In this document: positions 44,711 to 54,117 of the stretch, piece by piece
Position numbering within the stretch: the stretch's first letter is position 1
Layout of the letters: every line of letters starts with the position of its first letter
Assembly: GCF_947626835.1 (NCBI RefSeq)
Contig: NZ_CANQTS010000004.1
Coordinates: forward strand, 1-64,000
Origin: an uncultured Acinetobacter sp.
GTDB lineage: Bacteria > Pseudomonadota > Gammaproteobacteria > Pseudomonadales > Moraxellaceae
DNA: 64,000 nucleotides
Direction: 5' to 3'
Notes under the pieces: generated by a model
Databases searched by the model: none
Told to the model about the DNA's origin: nothing
The model's input: the letters and a program-made list of their open reading frames with translations, nothing else
Program-made: the position numbers and the translations under genes

Positions 44711-45703
44711 CTACTCTTCCTCTTTCAAACTTTTCACACCATTAACAGATGTTTTAAAACCAACGCTCTTGTCAATATTATGTGTACATTGCTCAACAAT
44801 CCAATCACCAGCAATTCCCTCTCTGAAATTCACAAGTGTTATTGGCATTTCTGCTGAAATTTTAGGATTACCAGGTAAATTTAAACTAAGACTATCCTCA
44901 CCACGGCGTGATTGATCAAGTGATGCTTGTGCAGCAGCATATGCACTTTTCTCATCCTGATAACTATGTCTTAATCTTTTTACAGGCTCACCATCTCCGA
45001 CTTTAACTTCTTTTCTTTTAGCACCTTTTTTATCATGCCAATAAGCAATTACAGTACCTGCACTATCACTTGTGCTCGATGTCATTTCCCAATCGCTCAC
45101 TTGTTCTTTAGCCAAAATCAAATTAGGTAAGTCAATATCGCCACGTTTTACGAAAAGTAGCTTTCCACCTGCAGGTTTACAGATCACATCGTACCTTTTA
45201 GCGATACGTAATAAAAAGTTTAAATCCGATTCATCAGACTGATCAAAATGCGGGAGTTTAATTTTAGCAACAGCATCACTTACAAACGGATCTAAACCAT
45301 GCTCTCGTGCAATTTTAGTGACTACTGCCGACACACTTGTATCTTTTGGCCATGATCTTGTTTTTTGAGATGCTAATGATGTAATTCCGCTTTTACTTGT
45401 CAATTGAGGTACAGCACGACCACGGATCACCATTTTTTCAGGTGGTCCAGATAACGAAACTTCACTAACAATAAAAAGCCCCATATCAATCATTGCTAAG
45501 TCGTATCCCATGGAGATTCTTAACTCAGCCCCTTTTTTTGGTAACTCAATAGGACGTATAGGGTCATCAATTAAAGATATTTCGCAAGTATCTGATTCAT
45601 AGCCTGTGCCATCAGTAATAGAGATATATTCATACAAATCTGAAATGATGCTGGTGATATCAGTTTCATTCGCAATGACAGAGAAGCAAGGTTTTAATCC
45701 CAT
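44711..45703 (-). CDS. Phage late control protein D (P2 gpD-like)
   Basis: Baseplate/tail-hub component, 330 residues, of the GPD/VgrG-like hub family. Segments DTCEISLIDDPIRP and YDVICKPAGGKLLFVKRGD match the hub folds; gpD caps the tube at the baseplate with gpV. AAGGTG precedes the ATG, which overlaps the end of the X gene by 10 bp. Last gene of the tail module. Confidence 0.9.
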   Translation of the reverse strand: MGLKPCFSVIANETDITSIISDLYEYISITDGTGYESDTCEISLIDDPIRPIELPKKGAELRISMGYDLAMIDMGLFIVSEVSLSGPPEKMVIRGRAVPQLTSKSGITSLASQKTRSWPKDTSVSAVVTKIAREHGLDPFVSDAVAKIKLPHFDQSDESDLNFLLRIAKRYDVICKPAGGKLLFVKRGDIDLPNLILAKEQVSDWEMTSSTSDSAGTVIAYWHDKKGAKRKEVKVGDGEPVKRLRHSYQDEKSAYAAAQASLDQSRRGEDSLSLNLPGNPKISAEMPITLVNFREGIAGDWIVEQCTHNIDKSVGFKTSVNGVKSLKEEE

Positions 45704-45903
45704 AATTTCACCTTCTGCTTTTCAGTTGATTGTGTTACTTCAGGCAGCTCAATCAAAACACCCGCAGGTAAAATTGCTGGATAATCTGTAATACCAAAAT
45801 TCGCTTCAATGATGTTTTCCACGACTTTGTTGTTCGTGTTTCCATAATAGCGATAAGCGATTTCATCTAAAGTATCACCATCTTTCGTTGAATATTGAGC
45901 CAT
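45694..45903 (-). CDS. Phage tail protein X (LysM-like)
   Basis: 69 residues, P2 gpX-like. A LysM-type fold is suggested by YSTKDGDTLDEIAYRYYG and VLIELPE. It lies between U and D, the P2 order. Confidence 0.9.
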   Translation of the reverse strand: MAQYSTKDGDTLDEIAYRYYGNTNNKVVENIIEANFGITDYPAILPAGVLIELPEVTQSTEKQKVKLWD

Positions 45904-46362
45904 TTATATACCTATTGCATTCATTAGTGTGCCAAGTAAACCTAAGCGCTCAGGACTATCAGAGTATTTGCGCATATTCACTGTAAATTCCTGACGGCGG
46001 GGAACACCAAAGGCAGCAAACCTAGTCTGGCCTTCTGTAATGCTACCAATCACCCAATAACCTAAAATTCTACCTGTACCACTCACAAGTAATTGAGGCT
46101 GTCCTGTTGCAGCCAATGCTCTTAGATCGTCAATTTGCCCAGTACCACCTTTAAACTCAGGATAAACTACGCCTGTTAATGAAATTGCATCTTCACCTGG
46201 TCCTAAATACTGTAAGTTATCCCAACCGCCAAAAACCGCTTGTTCTCCCCACTTATAATTTGTGGTTCGATTCAGTTCTTGATATGCAGCTGTATAAATA
46301 CAAAACCTAAATGTTCCCAACTTCATCATTGAGAGGAATGTACCGAATATTTGACCTTTCAT
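45904..46362 (-). CDS. Phage tail protein U (P2 gpU-like)
   Basis: 152 residues. FGTFLSMMKLGTFRF, YKWGEQAVFGGWDNLQYLGPGEDAISLTGVV are gpU-type. Its ATG overlaps the stop of the tape-measure gene by 1 bp (TAATG). gpU associates with the tail tube end during assembly. Confidence 0.9.
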   Translation of the reverse strand: MKGQIFGTFLSMMKLGTFRFCIYTAAYQELNRTTNYKWGEQAVFGGWDNLQYLGPGEDAISLTGVVYPEFKGGTGQIDDLRALAATGQPQLLVSGTGRILGYWVIGSITEGQTRFAAFGVPRRQEFTVNMRKYSDSPERLGLLGTLMNAIGI

Positions 46363-48644
46363 TATTGGCTATACCCCACATCTAACATTGAACCGCGTTG
46401 AGCAACTGCACTGGCTCTATTCATTTTTTGCATGACCAAATTAGCAATTTCATTTGGATTTTGACCTGGTGCAGCATTAACCGTAAAAGAGTTGGTTATG
46501 TTTGGTTGAGAAACAATACTCTTTGTATTAGCTCCTCTAATTTGTGGTGCAACTCCTGTTCGGTATGGTACTGCTGCTGGCTGTGCTTTTGCTGGTGCTT
46601 TTGAATTACCAAAACCTAAAGAGCTTTTTACAGCACCAAAGAATCCGCCAATAGTCGGTGCTTTATTTGCAAGATCTGCAACCTTACCAATAATTCCACC
46701 AATATTTTTATGAATCCAAGATAGGGCATCGACCAATGTCGTAATTGGTTTTAGGATCCATTCAATCGCTGTCCCAACTACCTTACCAAATGACTCGCCT
46801 GCACTAGTGGCTGTCTTTAGTTGTTCTTCAGTTGCTTTAGCCGGTGATATCAGCTTCATAAACCAGTCGTAAACAATCCCAATCCCACGACCAATCAATT
46901 CGACAACAGGATGAAGCCATGACATAGATTTATAAAGATCAGTGAATGATGTAACTACAGGTGCAATCCCCTGTTTTAATCCAGTCCAGAAACCACTAAA
47001 GAATGCTTTGATTCGATCCCAGTATTTATAGATCATCACACCAGCGGCAATCGCAACGGCTGCTACTGCGCCCCAAGGGGTTCGCATCAATGCAAAGCCA
47101 ATTTGCCGAATTACTGGCATAAATTTTGCGAATGATAAACGCGATATTGTCGCACCAGCTTGCAAGCGTGCGAACATCCCAGTCGCAGCAAGAAACGGTG
47201 CTTTAACCGCCACCATTGCGAGTCTGAGCATTAACCACCCAACCTTAAATGCAGTCAAGCTAGCTAGTGCAACAACAATTGCGCCAACAATTTTCGGGTT
47301 TTGTTGAACAAAAGTCGTTATTCCGTCAATCACTGGTGTTATTGCGGTTGCAATTGCAATGAAGGTTGGTTCCAGCGCATCACCGATAGCGATAGCCATA
47401 CGCTTGAATGATGCAACAACAGTGCCACCCCATGACTTCGAAGTTTCACTGATTAGAGCGAAATCTTTATCTACAACACCGTCAGCGTTTAGAGCCGACT
47501 CCTTGATTTTTTTGTAATCATCCCATTGCTGAATCATTGGACGCAAGAAATTTTGTACTTGCATGTCTTGGAATAATTCACCGATTAGCTTCTGGTCGCC
47601 GCCATTTGTCGCCTTGATAACACCTTCCATTGCTGCTTCGAATGGGTTGCCGCCTTCTTTCTGTGCCTTGGTGATAGCTCCATATAGGTCAACGCCCAAT
47701 GCATCAGCATTCCCTAATGTTTTTGGTGACAAGATTTTTGCGAAAAAGTTTTTCATGTTGTTCGCGGCTTCCGCTTCATCTGCGGCACCTTTTCGCGCGA
47801 TCTGCAAAGCTGCGCCCATTGTGGCCGCTGCCTCCTTGCCTTCCATTTTTAATGCTTTGAATGACGCACCAAGAACTGGTAAGTTTTCGGCCATCGCTCT
47901 AAATTCGAAGTTCCCGTCTTTACCAGCTTGAGCTAATGCATCTAGCGCGCCGATCATTTTGTCTGGCTGAATATTTAGCGAGTCTTGCAATGTGTATGCG
48001 GCGCGTGCTGCGTATTCAACGTCTGTGCCTGTTGCGATTGCTGCTTTACCGATCGGTCTAAGCATTTTTGTAGCGGTGCCAATGTCCAAGCCTGCGGCAG
48101 TCAAGAACCCTTGTGCGCGTTGCACTTCCTGTGGTGTGGCTGCCAGTTCCTTGGAAATATCCATAATTTCTGACTTAAGCCCACTAATCTGCGCTTTCGT
48201 CATATCGGCAGTGTTGCCAATCATTTGCATTTGATAATTAAATTCTGACGATTCTGCCAACATTTTACCAATAGGCAAACCAACCGCCAAAGCAGTACCA
48301 ACAGTCGAACCAATCTCACCGTATAATTTTTTGGCTTGTTCGGCATTTGCAAGGCGTGCGCGTTCGGAACGATTTAGCCGATCTTGTGCTATGCGAAGGC
48401 GTTCAAGTTCTCCAACAGTCTGTGAATAGCGACGGCGCAAGTTATCAACGTTATGCCCCATTCTTCCAAACGTTTGAATAGAATCTGTTAGCATTCGCTG
48501 CCGATTCTGTACGCGTTGAATTTCAGAACCGATTTTTCCTAATTGAGAAGTCGTACTGCCAATTGCAGTGCGTAAAGATCCTGCGACTTCACCACCAATC
48601 GTGATAATGGCATTTAATTTCTTATTTGACATTGCATCTGACAC
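46362..48644 (-). CDS. Tail tape-measure protein (P2 gpT-like)
   Basis: Sets tail length and acts in DNA entry. 760 residues from a GTG start (an ATG at 48632 is an alternative). N-terminal coiled coil (about 30-110), TP901-type core with NTADMTKAQISGLKSEIMDIS, hydrophobic helices about 455-490 and 525-545, and Gly/Pro-rich C-terminus. Preceded by terminator and motif copy B, so it begins a new transcription unit. Confidence 0.93.
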   Translation of the reverse strand: MSDAMSNKKLNAIITIGGEVAGSLRTAIGSTTSQLGKIGSEIQRVQNRQRMLTDSIQTFGRMGHNVDNLRRRYSQTVGELERLRIAQDRLNRSERARLANAEQAKKLYGEIGSTVGTALAVGLPIGKMLAESSEFNYQMQMIGNTADMTKAQISGLKSEIMDISKELAATPQEVQRAQGFLTAAGLDIGTATKMLRPIGKAAIATGTDVEYAARAAYTLQDSLNIQPDKMIGALDALAQAGKDGNFEFRAMAENLPVLGASFKALKMEGKEAAATMGAALQIARKGAADEAEAANNMKNFFAKILSPKTLGNADALGVDLYGAITKAQKEGGNPFEAAMEGVIKATNGGDQKLIGELFQDMQVQNFLRPMIQQWDDYKKIKESALNADGVVDKDFALISETSKSWGGTVVASFKRMAIAIGDALEPTFIAIATAITPVIDGITTFVQQNPKIVGAIVVALASLTAFKVGWLMLRLAMVAVKAPFLAATGMFARLQAGATISRLSFAKFMPVIRQIGFALMRTPWGAVAAVAIAAGVMIYKYWDRIKAFFSGFWTGLKQGIAPVVTSFTDLYKSMSWLHPVVELIGRGIGIVYDWFMKLISPAKATEEQLKTATSAGESFGKVVGTAIEWILKPITTLVDALSWIHKNIGGIIGKVADLANKAPTIGGFFGAVKSSLGFGNSKAPAKAQPAAVPYRTGVAPQIRGANTKSIVSQPNITNSFTVNAAPGQNPNEIANLVMQKMNRASAVAQRGSMLDVGYSQ

Positions 48645-48681
48645 ACTTAAACCAATGTGCCATTTTGTTATTTTTAATACA

Positions 48682-48700
48682 TTTTATTCATTATTCACTT
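48682..48700 (-). promoter_or_regulatory. Phage boundary motif, copy B
   Basis: Minus strand AAGTGAATAATGAATAAAA; shares core TGAATAATGA (48688-48697) and two further positions with copies A, C and D. It lies 43 bp before the tape-measure start and just after the E/E' terminator. Confidence 0.5.
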
Positions 48701-48708
48701 ATGCAAAG

Positions 48709-48731
48709 AAAAACCGCACTTAAGCGGTTTC
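48709..48731 (-). terminator. Hairpin after gene E', with the E' stop codon in the loop
   Basis: GAAACCGC/GCGGTTTTTC stem on the minus strand with a T-run; the E' stop TAA (48720-48722) is in the loop. Confidence 0.65.
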
Positions 48732-49135
48732 TCTTGGTAATCCATCACACCACCAGATCAATCTTGAAATTGGTAATCTCTCAATTTCCGAAAGTGACCA
48801 TGAGGTAAATGATGATAGTGCAATCACAAGCTGGCGAATGTCATTTGCACTTATGATGTAAAAAGTCGATATGAATCCTGAATGCGACCATAATCACGTA
48901 AACCAAGACCTTTAATAAAGCCAGGTTCAATTTCACAAAGATTTGTGAACATAGTGATTTCTTGCTCTGCACTAGACTTGCCTTTGCTTTGTAATTCAGC
49001 AGTCAATAAATCTTGTACAGTTGGCTCACGCATTACAATATGTTGAATCCCACCATAAGCACGGCTTAATTCAATTGTATTTTCACCTTCACCTTCTTGA
49101 ATATAATCTTTTTTTAGATTTTCTTGATTTTCCAT
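48720..49135 (-). CDS. Tail assembly fusion E/E' made by predicted -1 frameshift
   Basis: At the run CTTTTTACA (48856-48865 region) a -1 shift on TTT (48860-48862) turns zero-frame LFTS-stop into LFYIISANDIRQLVIALSS, followed by SFTSWSLSEIERLPISRLIW and WCDGLPRETA, then TAA at 48720-48722. The Trp-rich ending SEIERLP-ISRLIWW is typical of the P2 E' reading frame. Not a perfect X-XXY-YYZ heptamer, so efficiency is unknown. Confidence 0.8.
48851..49135 (-). CDS. Tail assembly protein gpE
   Basis: 94 residues, P2 gpE-like (GIQHIVMREPTVQDLLTAELQSKG). Tail-assembly chaperone that works with its frameshift product on the tape-measure protein. It starts 3 bp after the FII gene stop and ends at TAA 48851-48853. 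AGGA precedes the ATG. Confidence 0.9.
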   Translation of the reverse strand: MENQENLKKDYIQEGEGENTIELSRAYGGIQHIVMREPTVQDLLTAELQSKGKSSAEQEITMFTNLCEIEPGFIKGLGLRDYGRIQDSYRLFTS

Positions 49136-49138
49136 TTT

Positions 49139-49648
49139 TTACATTCCTAATGCTGAACGAATATCTGCAAGTACATCTGTACCATTAATAATACGAACCA
49201 TGTTGATCACATCAACTTCATGGATCACTTGACCACCAATGGTCTGTTTGTAATACGTTAGCGATAAATCATATTTATCTTTTGGTGCTTCACCAGCTTT
49301 TGATGTGCCTTGGTTAATTTTGACAATCTTACCTGTTAAATTATGAACTACTGGTGTAACTGTGCCATCGAATGATTCCATAGCTTCACGAACAGTAAAT
49401 GAAGTCAAACTACCTTCTTTTACACCAAATAGAGATAGCACATCACGATCATGTGAATTCAAAGTAAAGTCAGCTGTTAGCTTTTCCATACCCATCGTGA
49501 TATCAATCGGGGCATCCATACCACCAGCACGATATTCTTCAGTCTGTAAAGACAATTCAGGCATATTGGCTTCATCTGTATTACCAGCGTAGCCACGACC
49601 ATCAACAAATAGATTAAAATTCTTACGAATATCCTTTGCTACACCCAT
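49139..49648 (-). CDS. Major tail tube protein (P2 gpFII-like)
   Basis: 169 residues forming the inner tube of the contractile tail. NLFVDGRGYAGNTDEANMPE and EYRAGGMDAPIDITMGMEKL are FII-type segments. Strong AGGAG site. Follows the sheath gene by 12 bp, the P2 order. Confidence 0.94.
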   Translation of the reverse strand: MGVAKDIRKNFNLFVDGRGYAGNTDEANMPELSLQTEEYRAGGMDAPIDITMGMEKLTADFTLNSHDRDVLSLFGVKEGSLTSFTVREAMESFDGTVTPVVHNLTGKIVKINQGTSKAGEAPKDKYDLSLTYYKQTIGGQVIHEVDVINMVRIINGTDVLADIRSALGM

Positions 49649-49660
49649 CTCAAATACTCC

Positions 49661-50854
49661 TTAAGAAAAAATCTCTTTGATATAGTCATTGACCAAGTGC
49701 GAACGGAAAATAATATGCTCAGCTGGATATACAGGCGTAAAGTCAAAATCAAAGTACACTTTACCTTGAGCAATTTGATCTGGTGAATTGAGCTCAGGAT
49801 CCGCCCAACAAGAACCACCCAAAATAGCACCAATGTTTGTAAGGTAGCGTAAATAAGCATTTACCCCTTCAACTACATCACTGACATAAGTTTTTGTAAT
49901 ACCACGGTCTACTGCCCAAAGATGTGAAGCTTTTAAAGATTCATCAATCATATCGGCTGTACGTACTACACATAAAAATGCCCACTTCGGATCAGTGGAA
50001 AGTGTACGGTTACCCCAAAGACGATAGCCTTGCTGACGAATAATTGTTGTGATGTTATTTTCATTGAGCAAATTAGCGCGACAGTTTGCATCACCCATTG
50101 CAAAATCAATTGCGCGAGCAGTACCAACAATACCATTAATTTCTTGGTTAGACGGAGACCACCACCAACCACGATCATTGTCTGATTTAGCAATTAAACC
50201 AGCAACACATGCACTTGCCCATTCTTGAGAAGTTTCACCAGCAACTGATTTTAAAACTTTAGGATCAACAAGGAATACGCGTTTAGAACCAAAGTCTTTT
50301 GAGTATGCAATTGCATCAGCATCATTAGTGTTAGGACCATCGGCAACAATGACTGCTTTTAAGCGCTCTGCAATACCAATTAATTCCGCAACAACTGGAT
50401 TTGATGTAGCTGGTGTTTCGCCAACTGCTTCTGTACGAGTGTGTGTAAAACCAGGTGCAATTAGAATTTTAGGAACAAAGCCTGTGATGTTTTCAGATGC
50501 TAGGAATGCATGAACACCTTCATATGTGCCAGTGTTTGCATCAACACCACCAATTACATTTGCTAATGTAGCTGGTGCTGTTTCCTCTTCATCAATACGC
50601 ACAACAATAACCACGGCGCCAATTTGATCAAAAATAGAATCAAGCGCTTGTGGCAATGTTCCTTCTGCTCCAAGCTTTGCTGCAAGCGCACGTGACCCTG
50701 CAATTAAAACAGGTTTATTCAGTGGAAAAATTAAAGGATCGGCTTCTGGTGCAGATCCAATCAAACCAATAGTGGAACTACGCACAGTAGTAATGGGGCG
50801 CGCACCATCATCTACCGTGACGTTTTGAATCCCATGTAAAAAAATATCGCTCAT
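49661..50854 (-). CDS. Major tail sheath protein (P2 gpFI-like)
   Basis: About 397 residues from the ATG at 50854 (MSDIFLHGIQNVTVDDGARP); the ORF opens at 50863. Contractile sheath subunit: DRGWWWSPSNQEINGIVGTARAIDF and GYRLWGNRTLSTDPKWAFLCVVRTADMIDES are classic FI-type signatures. It establishes that the phage is a myovirus-type. Preceded by motif copy A. Confidence 0.95.
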   Translation of the reverse strand: MSDIFLHGIQNVTVDDGARPITTVRSSTIGLIGSAPEADPLIFPLNKPVLIAGSRALAAKLGAEGTLPQALDSIFDQIGAVVIVVRIDEEETAPATLANVIGGVDANTGTYEGVHAFLASENITGFVPKILIAPGFTHTRTEAVGETPATSNPVVAELIGIAERLKAVIVADGPNTNDADAIAYSKDFGSKRVFLVDPKVLKSVAGETSQEWASACVAGLIAKSDNDRGWWWSPSNQEINGIVGTARAIDFAMGDANCRANLLNENNITTIIRQQGYRLWGNRTLSTDPKWAFLCVVRTADMIDESLKASHLWAVDRGITKTYVSDVVEGVNAYLRYLTNIGAILGGSCWADPELNSPDQIAQGKVYFDFDFTPVYPAEHIIFRSHLVNDYIKEIFS

Positions 50855-50907
50855 TAACCGCAATCTCAGTTGAAGATTTTAGTCAATTTTTACGCTTTAA
50901 ACAGTTA

Positions 50908-50926
50908 TTTTCATTATTCACAATTG
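50908..50926 (-). promoter_or_regulatory. Phage boundary motif, copy A
   Basis: Minus strand CAATTGTGAATAATGAAAA, identical to copies C and D; 54 bp before the sheath ATG, directly after the stop of the upstream gene. Confidence 0.55.
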
Positions 50927-50930
50927 TGAT

Positions 50931-51545
50931 TTAAAAAGTCATACTCAATTCCCAAAACTCATCAATTTCTTCATCTGTTTTACCTAACAAGTCACGCATC
51001 ACATCAATGCTGGGGTCTGTACGAACGAAGTTAGTCGCATCTTTAAAACCGATCATTGTTAATTCACGTGTAAATTCATCTTCAATTAATAAGATTTGAG
51101 CTTCTATGTCTAAGGACTTAAAGCCCATTTCAATTAAGCCACGCATAAATTGATAGCGTGTGAGTTTTGGATATTGTGAGCGTTTATACGCGAGTTTTTC
51201 TTCTTCAGTTCGTAGATCAAGCCAGTCATTGTCATTCCAAACTTCAAAGTGAGAATTAGGTTTTAACTCTGTAAACTCATCTTTGATTTTTCCTACATAA
51301 TCGACTTTTGATTCAGTTTGATCTAAAGTTGAGTACACTGTTTTTTCACGATGATCTTCTTTTTGTTGCCATGCTTCACCATTCCAGACTCTTACAAAAC
51401 CTTCTTGAAACTCTAGTGGTACAACAAGCGTGCTATTTGCAGCAAGTCCTGTTCCGACTTCCCATTTATAATCAAAATTTCCGCAGTAAATGCCGAGACT
51501 GTCAAATGAATAAAGTCTTACTATTTTTGTTTCTTCTGCAAACAT
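50931..51545 (-). CDS. Phage protein, probably tail-fibre assembly chaperone
   Basis: 204 residues. Central part (VWNGEAWQQKEDHREKTVYS) and the location directly after the fibre gene are like tail-fibre assembly proteins; the C-terminal half is acidic and helical. Starts 2 bp after the fibre gene stop. The assignment rests mainly on context. Confidence 0.6.
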   Translation of the reverse strand: MFAEETKIVRLYSFDSLGIYCGNFDYKWEVGTGLAANSTLVVPLEFQEGFVRVWNGEAWQQKEDHREKTVYSTLDQTESKVDYVGKIKDEFTELKPNSHFEVWNDNDWLDLRTEEEKLAYKRSQYPKLTRYQFMRGLIEMGFKSLDIEAQILLIEDEFTRELTMIGFKDATNFVRTDPSIDVMRDLLGKTDEEIDEFWELSMTF

Positions 51546-51547
51546 GA

Positions 51548-52672
51548 TTACCCCGCTTTCACAATATATAAAAATGCAATGTTTTTAACTCTAGTTTCTG
51601 TGCTTCCTACTGCGCCTGTTGATCCTGTTTGACCTGCTGTAACACTAAAATGTCCTGCCCCAGTCGCTGTTTGTATATTTACATTACGGTTCCAAGTTGG
51701 GTGACTGTGCGATTTAATGGCATCATCTTGCTCACTCAAAACAACACGATCAGTATCAATACCACGTCCGTAATCCAAACCTCGAATACTATATGCACGC
51801 AAATCTGGTAGCTTTGGGCCGTACAATGCATAAAGCTTGGGATATGTGGCTTGCGATATTGCTTGACCCATCATAGCTAGATAACCTGTTGGTGGTGTGC
51901 TTTTTGGGTATGCAATCGGACAGTAATTCAAAATATCAAGTGAATCACCTAAAATCTTACCTTGTGCAGCAGTTAAAGCTTGTGTGTTGCTAGTGCTTGT
52001 TAGTGTGTTGTTAAGTGAAACAGATAAAACTTCATTTGCAACACTTAAGCCTGTGCCAACTTTAACACCGCCTTTTGTTGTTGTGCTTGCTGTAGGCAGA
52101 GAGTAAACAGGAATGTTTGTTATCTTTTCATTCAGCACTTTACCTTGTGCAGCACTCAATACCTTAGCTGAATCATTCGTGGTTAAGTCGTCTACGATTT
52201 CAGAACGCTTAATATAATTTTCGTCAATCCATGCTTGTGTTGCATAAATTAACGATTCATCTAACGTCAGTTCAACAACAGAACCATCTGTCACATTTTG
52301 AGTAAAACGAAGTCGATATTCACTTACACCGCTTGGATCAGCTACCTTTTCAAAAGGTGCATGTGAACCATGTGAAATCAATTTTTCATTCGCAATGATG
52401 CCCATTTCACGAATGGTAAAACCACCAACATCGGATGGAATAATGGTTTCAATGACAATCCAATTTGCATTGGTAGGATGACGTTCATATTTAGTGACAG
52501 CTTGACGATGAACTTCACGAACTAAAAATGTTCGTGCCTTATTTGGCGTTGGTACAGAGCCATTGCCATCTCCAAAAGCAATATGAGTGATATTCAACTT
52601 TGTATTTGTGGCAATTGCATTCGCTATTTCAGCGTCACCTAAATTTGTTGTGACATTATAATATTCAGCCAT
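51548..52672 (-). CDS. Tail fibre protein (P2 gpH-like, tail collar domain)
   Basis: Receptor-binding fibre, 374 residues. N-terminal DUF3751/gpH-type domain (about 1-160, NLGDAEIANAIATNTKLNIT), two repeats with LSAAQGKVL and LTAAQGKIL, then a tail-collar domain with PIAYPKSTPPTGYLAMMGQ and SHSHPTWN near the end. Shorter than P2 gpH (669). Host range is probably set here. Confidence 0.88.
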   Translation of the reverse strand: MAEYYNVTTNLGDAEIANAIATNTKLNITHIAFGDGNGSVPTPNKARTFLVREVHRQAVTKYERHPTNANWIVIETIIPSDVGGFTIREMGIIANEKLISHGSHAPFEKVADPSGVSEYRLRFTQNVTDGSVVELTLDESLIYATQAWIDENYIKRSEIVDDLTTNDSAKVLSAAQGKVLNEKITNIPVYSLPTASTTTKGGVKVGTGLSVANEVLSVSLNNTLTSTSNTQALTAAQGKILGDSLDILNYCPIAYPKSTPPTGYLAMMGQAISQATYPKLYALYGPKLPDLRAYSIRGLDYGRGIDTDRVVLSEQDDAIKSHSHPTWNRNVNIQTATGAGHFSVTAGQTGSTGAVGSTETRVKNIAFLYIVKAG

Positions 52673-53203
52673 TTATGCCCTCGGCTCACTTGTATACGTT
52701 AATGCTGTTTGATGCACAAGAATATTGCGGATCGTTAAAATCGGATTTGTTGTAATAGTCAGATTGGTTAAATGTCTTGAAGCCGCTTTTGCATCAGAAA
52801 CAAGTCGACTAATTTCGTTATAGACTTCTTGATCTAAGCTTTTCCCAATTAAATCCAACTCAAGATTGAAAGTACCTGGTATTAAATTCGGCTCAGCCTG
52901 AAACCATTCGATGAGCTTTACTTCATAACCAAAGGGTTCTAGTGCACGTTTGATTGCCGCTGCTGTTCCCTTAATTCGATGTTGTTCAAGTGAATTCTTA
53001 ATCACATTTCGTTTTAGGGAGTCTTGCCAGTTCTCATCCCAATAATCGACCGACTTTTGCCATGCGATAAATGGTAAAAACTGCGCTGGTACCTGATCGA
53101 TATCTTTGATGATACGAATCGACGGTAAATCAAAAGCATCTTTACCTACTTCAGCAAGTTTTCGTTCTAGTTCTGTGGAATTTGGAGGAAGTAAAGTTTT
53201 CAA
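52673..53203 (-). CDS. Tail protein I (P2 gpI-like)
   Basis: 176 residues, baseplate wedge. LPPNSTELERKLAEVGKDAFDL and LPFIAWQKSVDYWDENW are gpI-type. Its ATG overlaps the J stop by 4 bp. Confidence 0.9.
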   Translation of the reverse strand: MKTLLPPNSTELERKLAEVGKDAFDLPSIRIIKDIDQVPAQFLPFIAWQKSVDYWDENWQDSLKRNVIKNSLEQHRIKGTAAAIKRALEPFGYEVKLIEWFQAEPNLIPGTFNLELDLIGKSLDQEVYNEISRLVSDAKAASRHLTNLTITTNPILTIRNILVHQTALTYTSEPRA

Positions 53204-54117
53204 ACTACACCTCCAACAGTAATATTTTTAGCAGTGCAGTATGGGTGGTGATAACTATCCATCACCAAGTCTGCTGTCGGTGAAATAATCTCTACTCGTT
53301 CAATACCGTCCACATGCAATGCAGCATAAACTGCAGATAGATAGATACTCTCACCATTTTTTTGAGCATTTTTAATATATTTATCTAATCGAATATTTGC
53401 TGCTTCAAGTAACAATGCATCCTCAGCATTTTTACCAACATATAGAGATGCTTCAATTTGGTAATTTGTTGCGATACTTGATTTGACGGTTGGTCTATCA
53501 CCAACTGGACGCACTGTATCAGGATCTAATGCGGTTTGAACTATTTGAATTAATTCTGCTGATGCTGCACCATTTTCACTATCGACTTGTGTAATCACAA
53601 TGTCTAAAAAACACGGTGTTTCTTCATCTGATTTGACTTTAATACCATCAACACGACCATCTGCTGATAATGTGAAATAACGATATGCATTAGCAGAGCC
53701 TGCTGTATTCATACCATCAAATGACAAAATACAACGTTCTTTCAATCGTTCGTCAGATTCATAAACTGCTGGCAATGGTGGAGTGGCAGAAATGTCTTCA
53801 GGAGTTACGATTAAACGTGTTAATCCATATTCTGTGAGTGCTAAATGGTCTAAATCTGATTTTTCCGCATAAGCAAGCAACAAAGATCTAGCGTCAGCAT
53901 TACATTTTGCTTGATAAAGCATTTCCAGATATGCATTTTCTTGCAGTAACTTTACTACTGGTTCAGATTCACGTTGCAATAACTCTCGTACTGCTTGTTG
54001 TTCAGATGCATCATATAGAGATATGAAGCTTTCTTTTCTTTTTGTGAAAATAGCTTCGTAGCTTAATTCTGTGATTAAGCTAGGCGGTAAAAGCTGTGAA
54101 AAATCGACTGTACTCAT
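53200..54117 (-). CDS. Baseplate protein J (P2 gpJ-like)
   Basis: 305 residues, baseplate wedge of the Baseplate_J family. QAVRELLQRESEPVVKLLQENAY and DERLKERCILSFDGMNTAGSANAYRYF are typical. Overlaps I and W by 4 bp each, indicating translational coupling of the baseplate block. Confidence 0.93.
   Translation of the reverse strand: MSTVDFSQLLPPSLITELSYEAIFTKRKESFISLYDASEQQAVRELLQRESEPVVKLLQENAYLEMLYQAKCNADARSLLLAYAEKSDLDHLALTEYGLTRLIVTPEDISATPPLPAVYESDERLKERCILSFDGMNTAGSANAYRYFTLSADGRVDGIKVKSDEETPCFLDIVITQVDSENGAASAELIQIVQTALDPDTVRPVGDRPTVKSSIATNYQIEASLYVGKNAEDALLLEAANIRLDKYIKNAQKNGESIYLSAVYAALHVDGIERVEIISPTADLVMDSYHHPYCTAKNITVGGVV

Noticed and set aside
50908..50926. Translated leader peptides starting GTG AAT AAT GA after the motif
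   Set aside because: Frames of 4-21 codons occur after several copies, but none has a Shine-Dalgarno sequence, and copy C is inside a longer gene.
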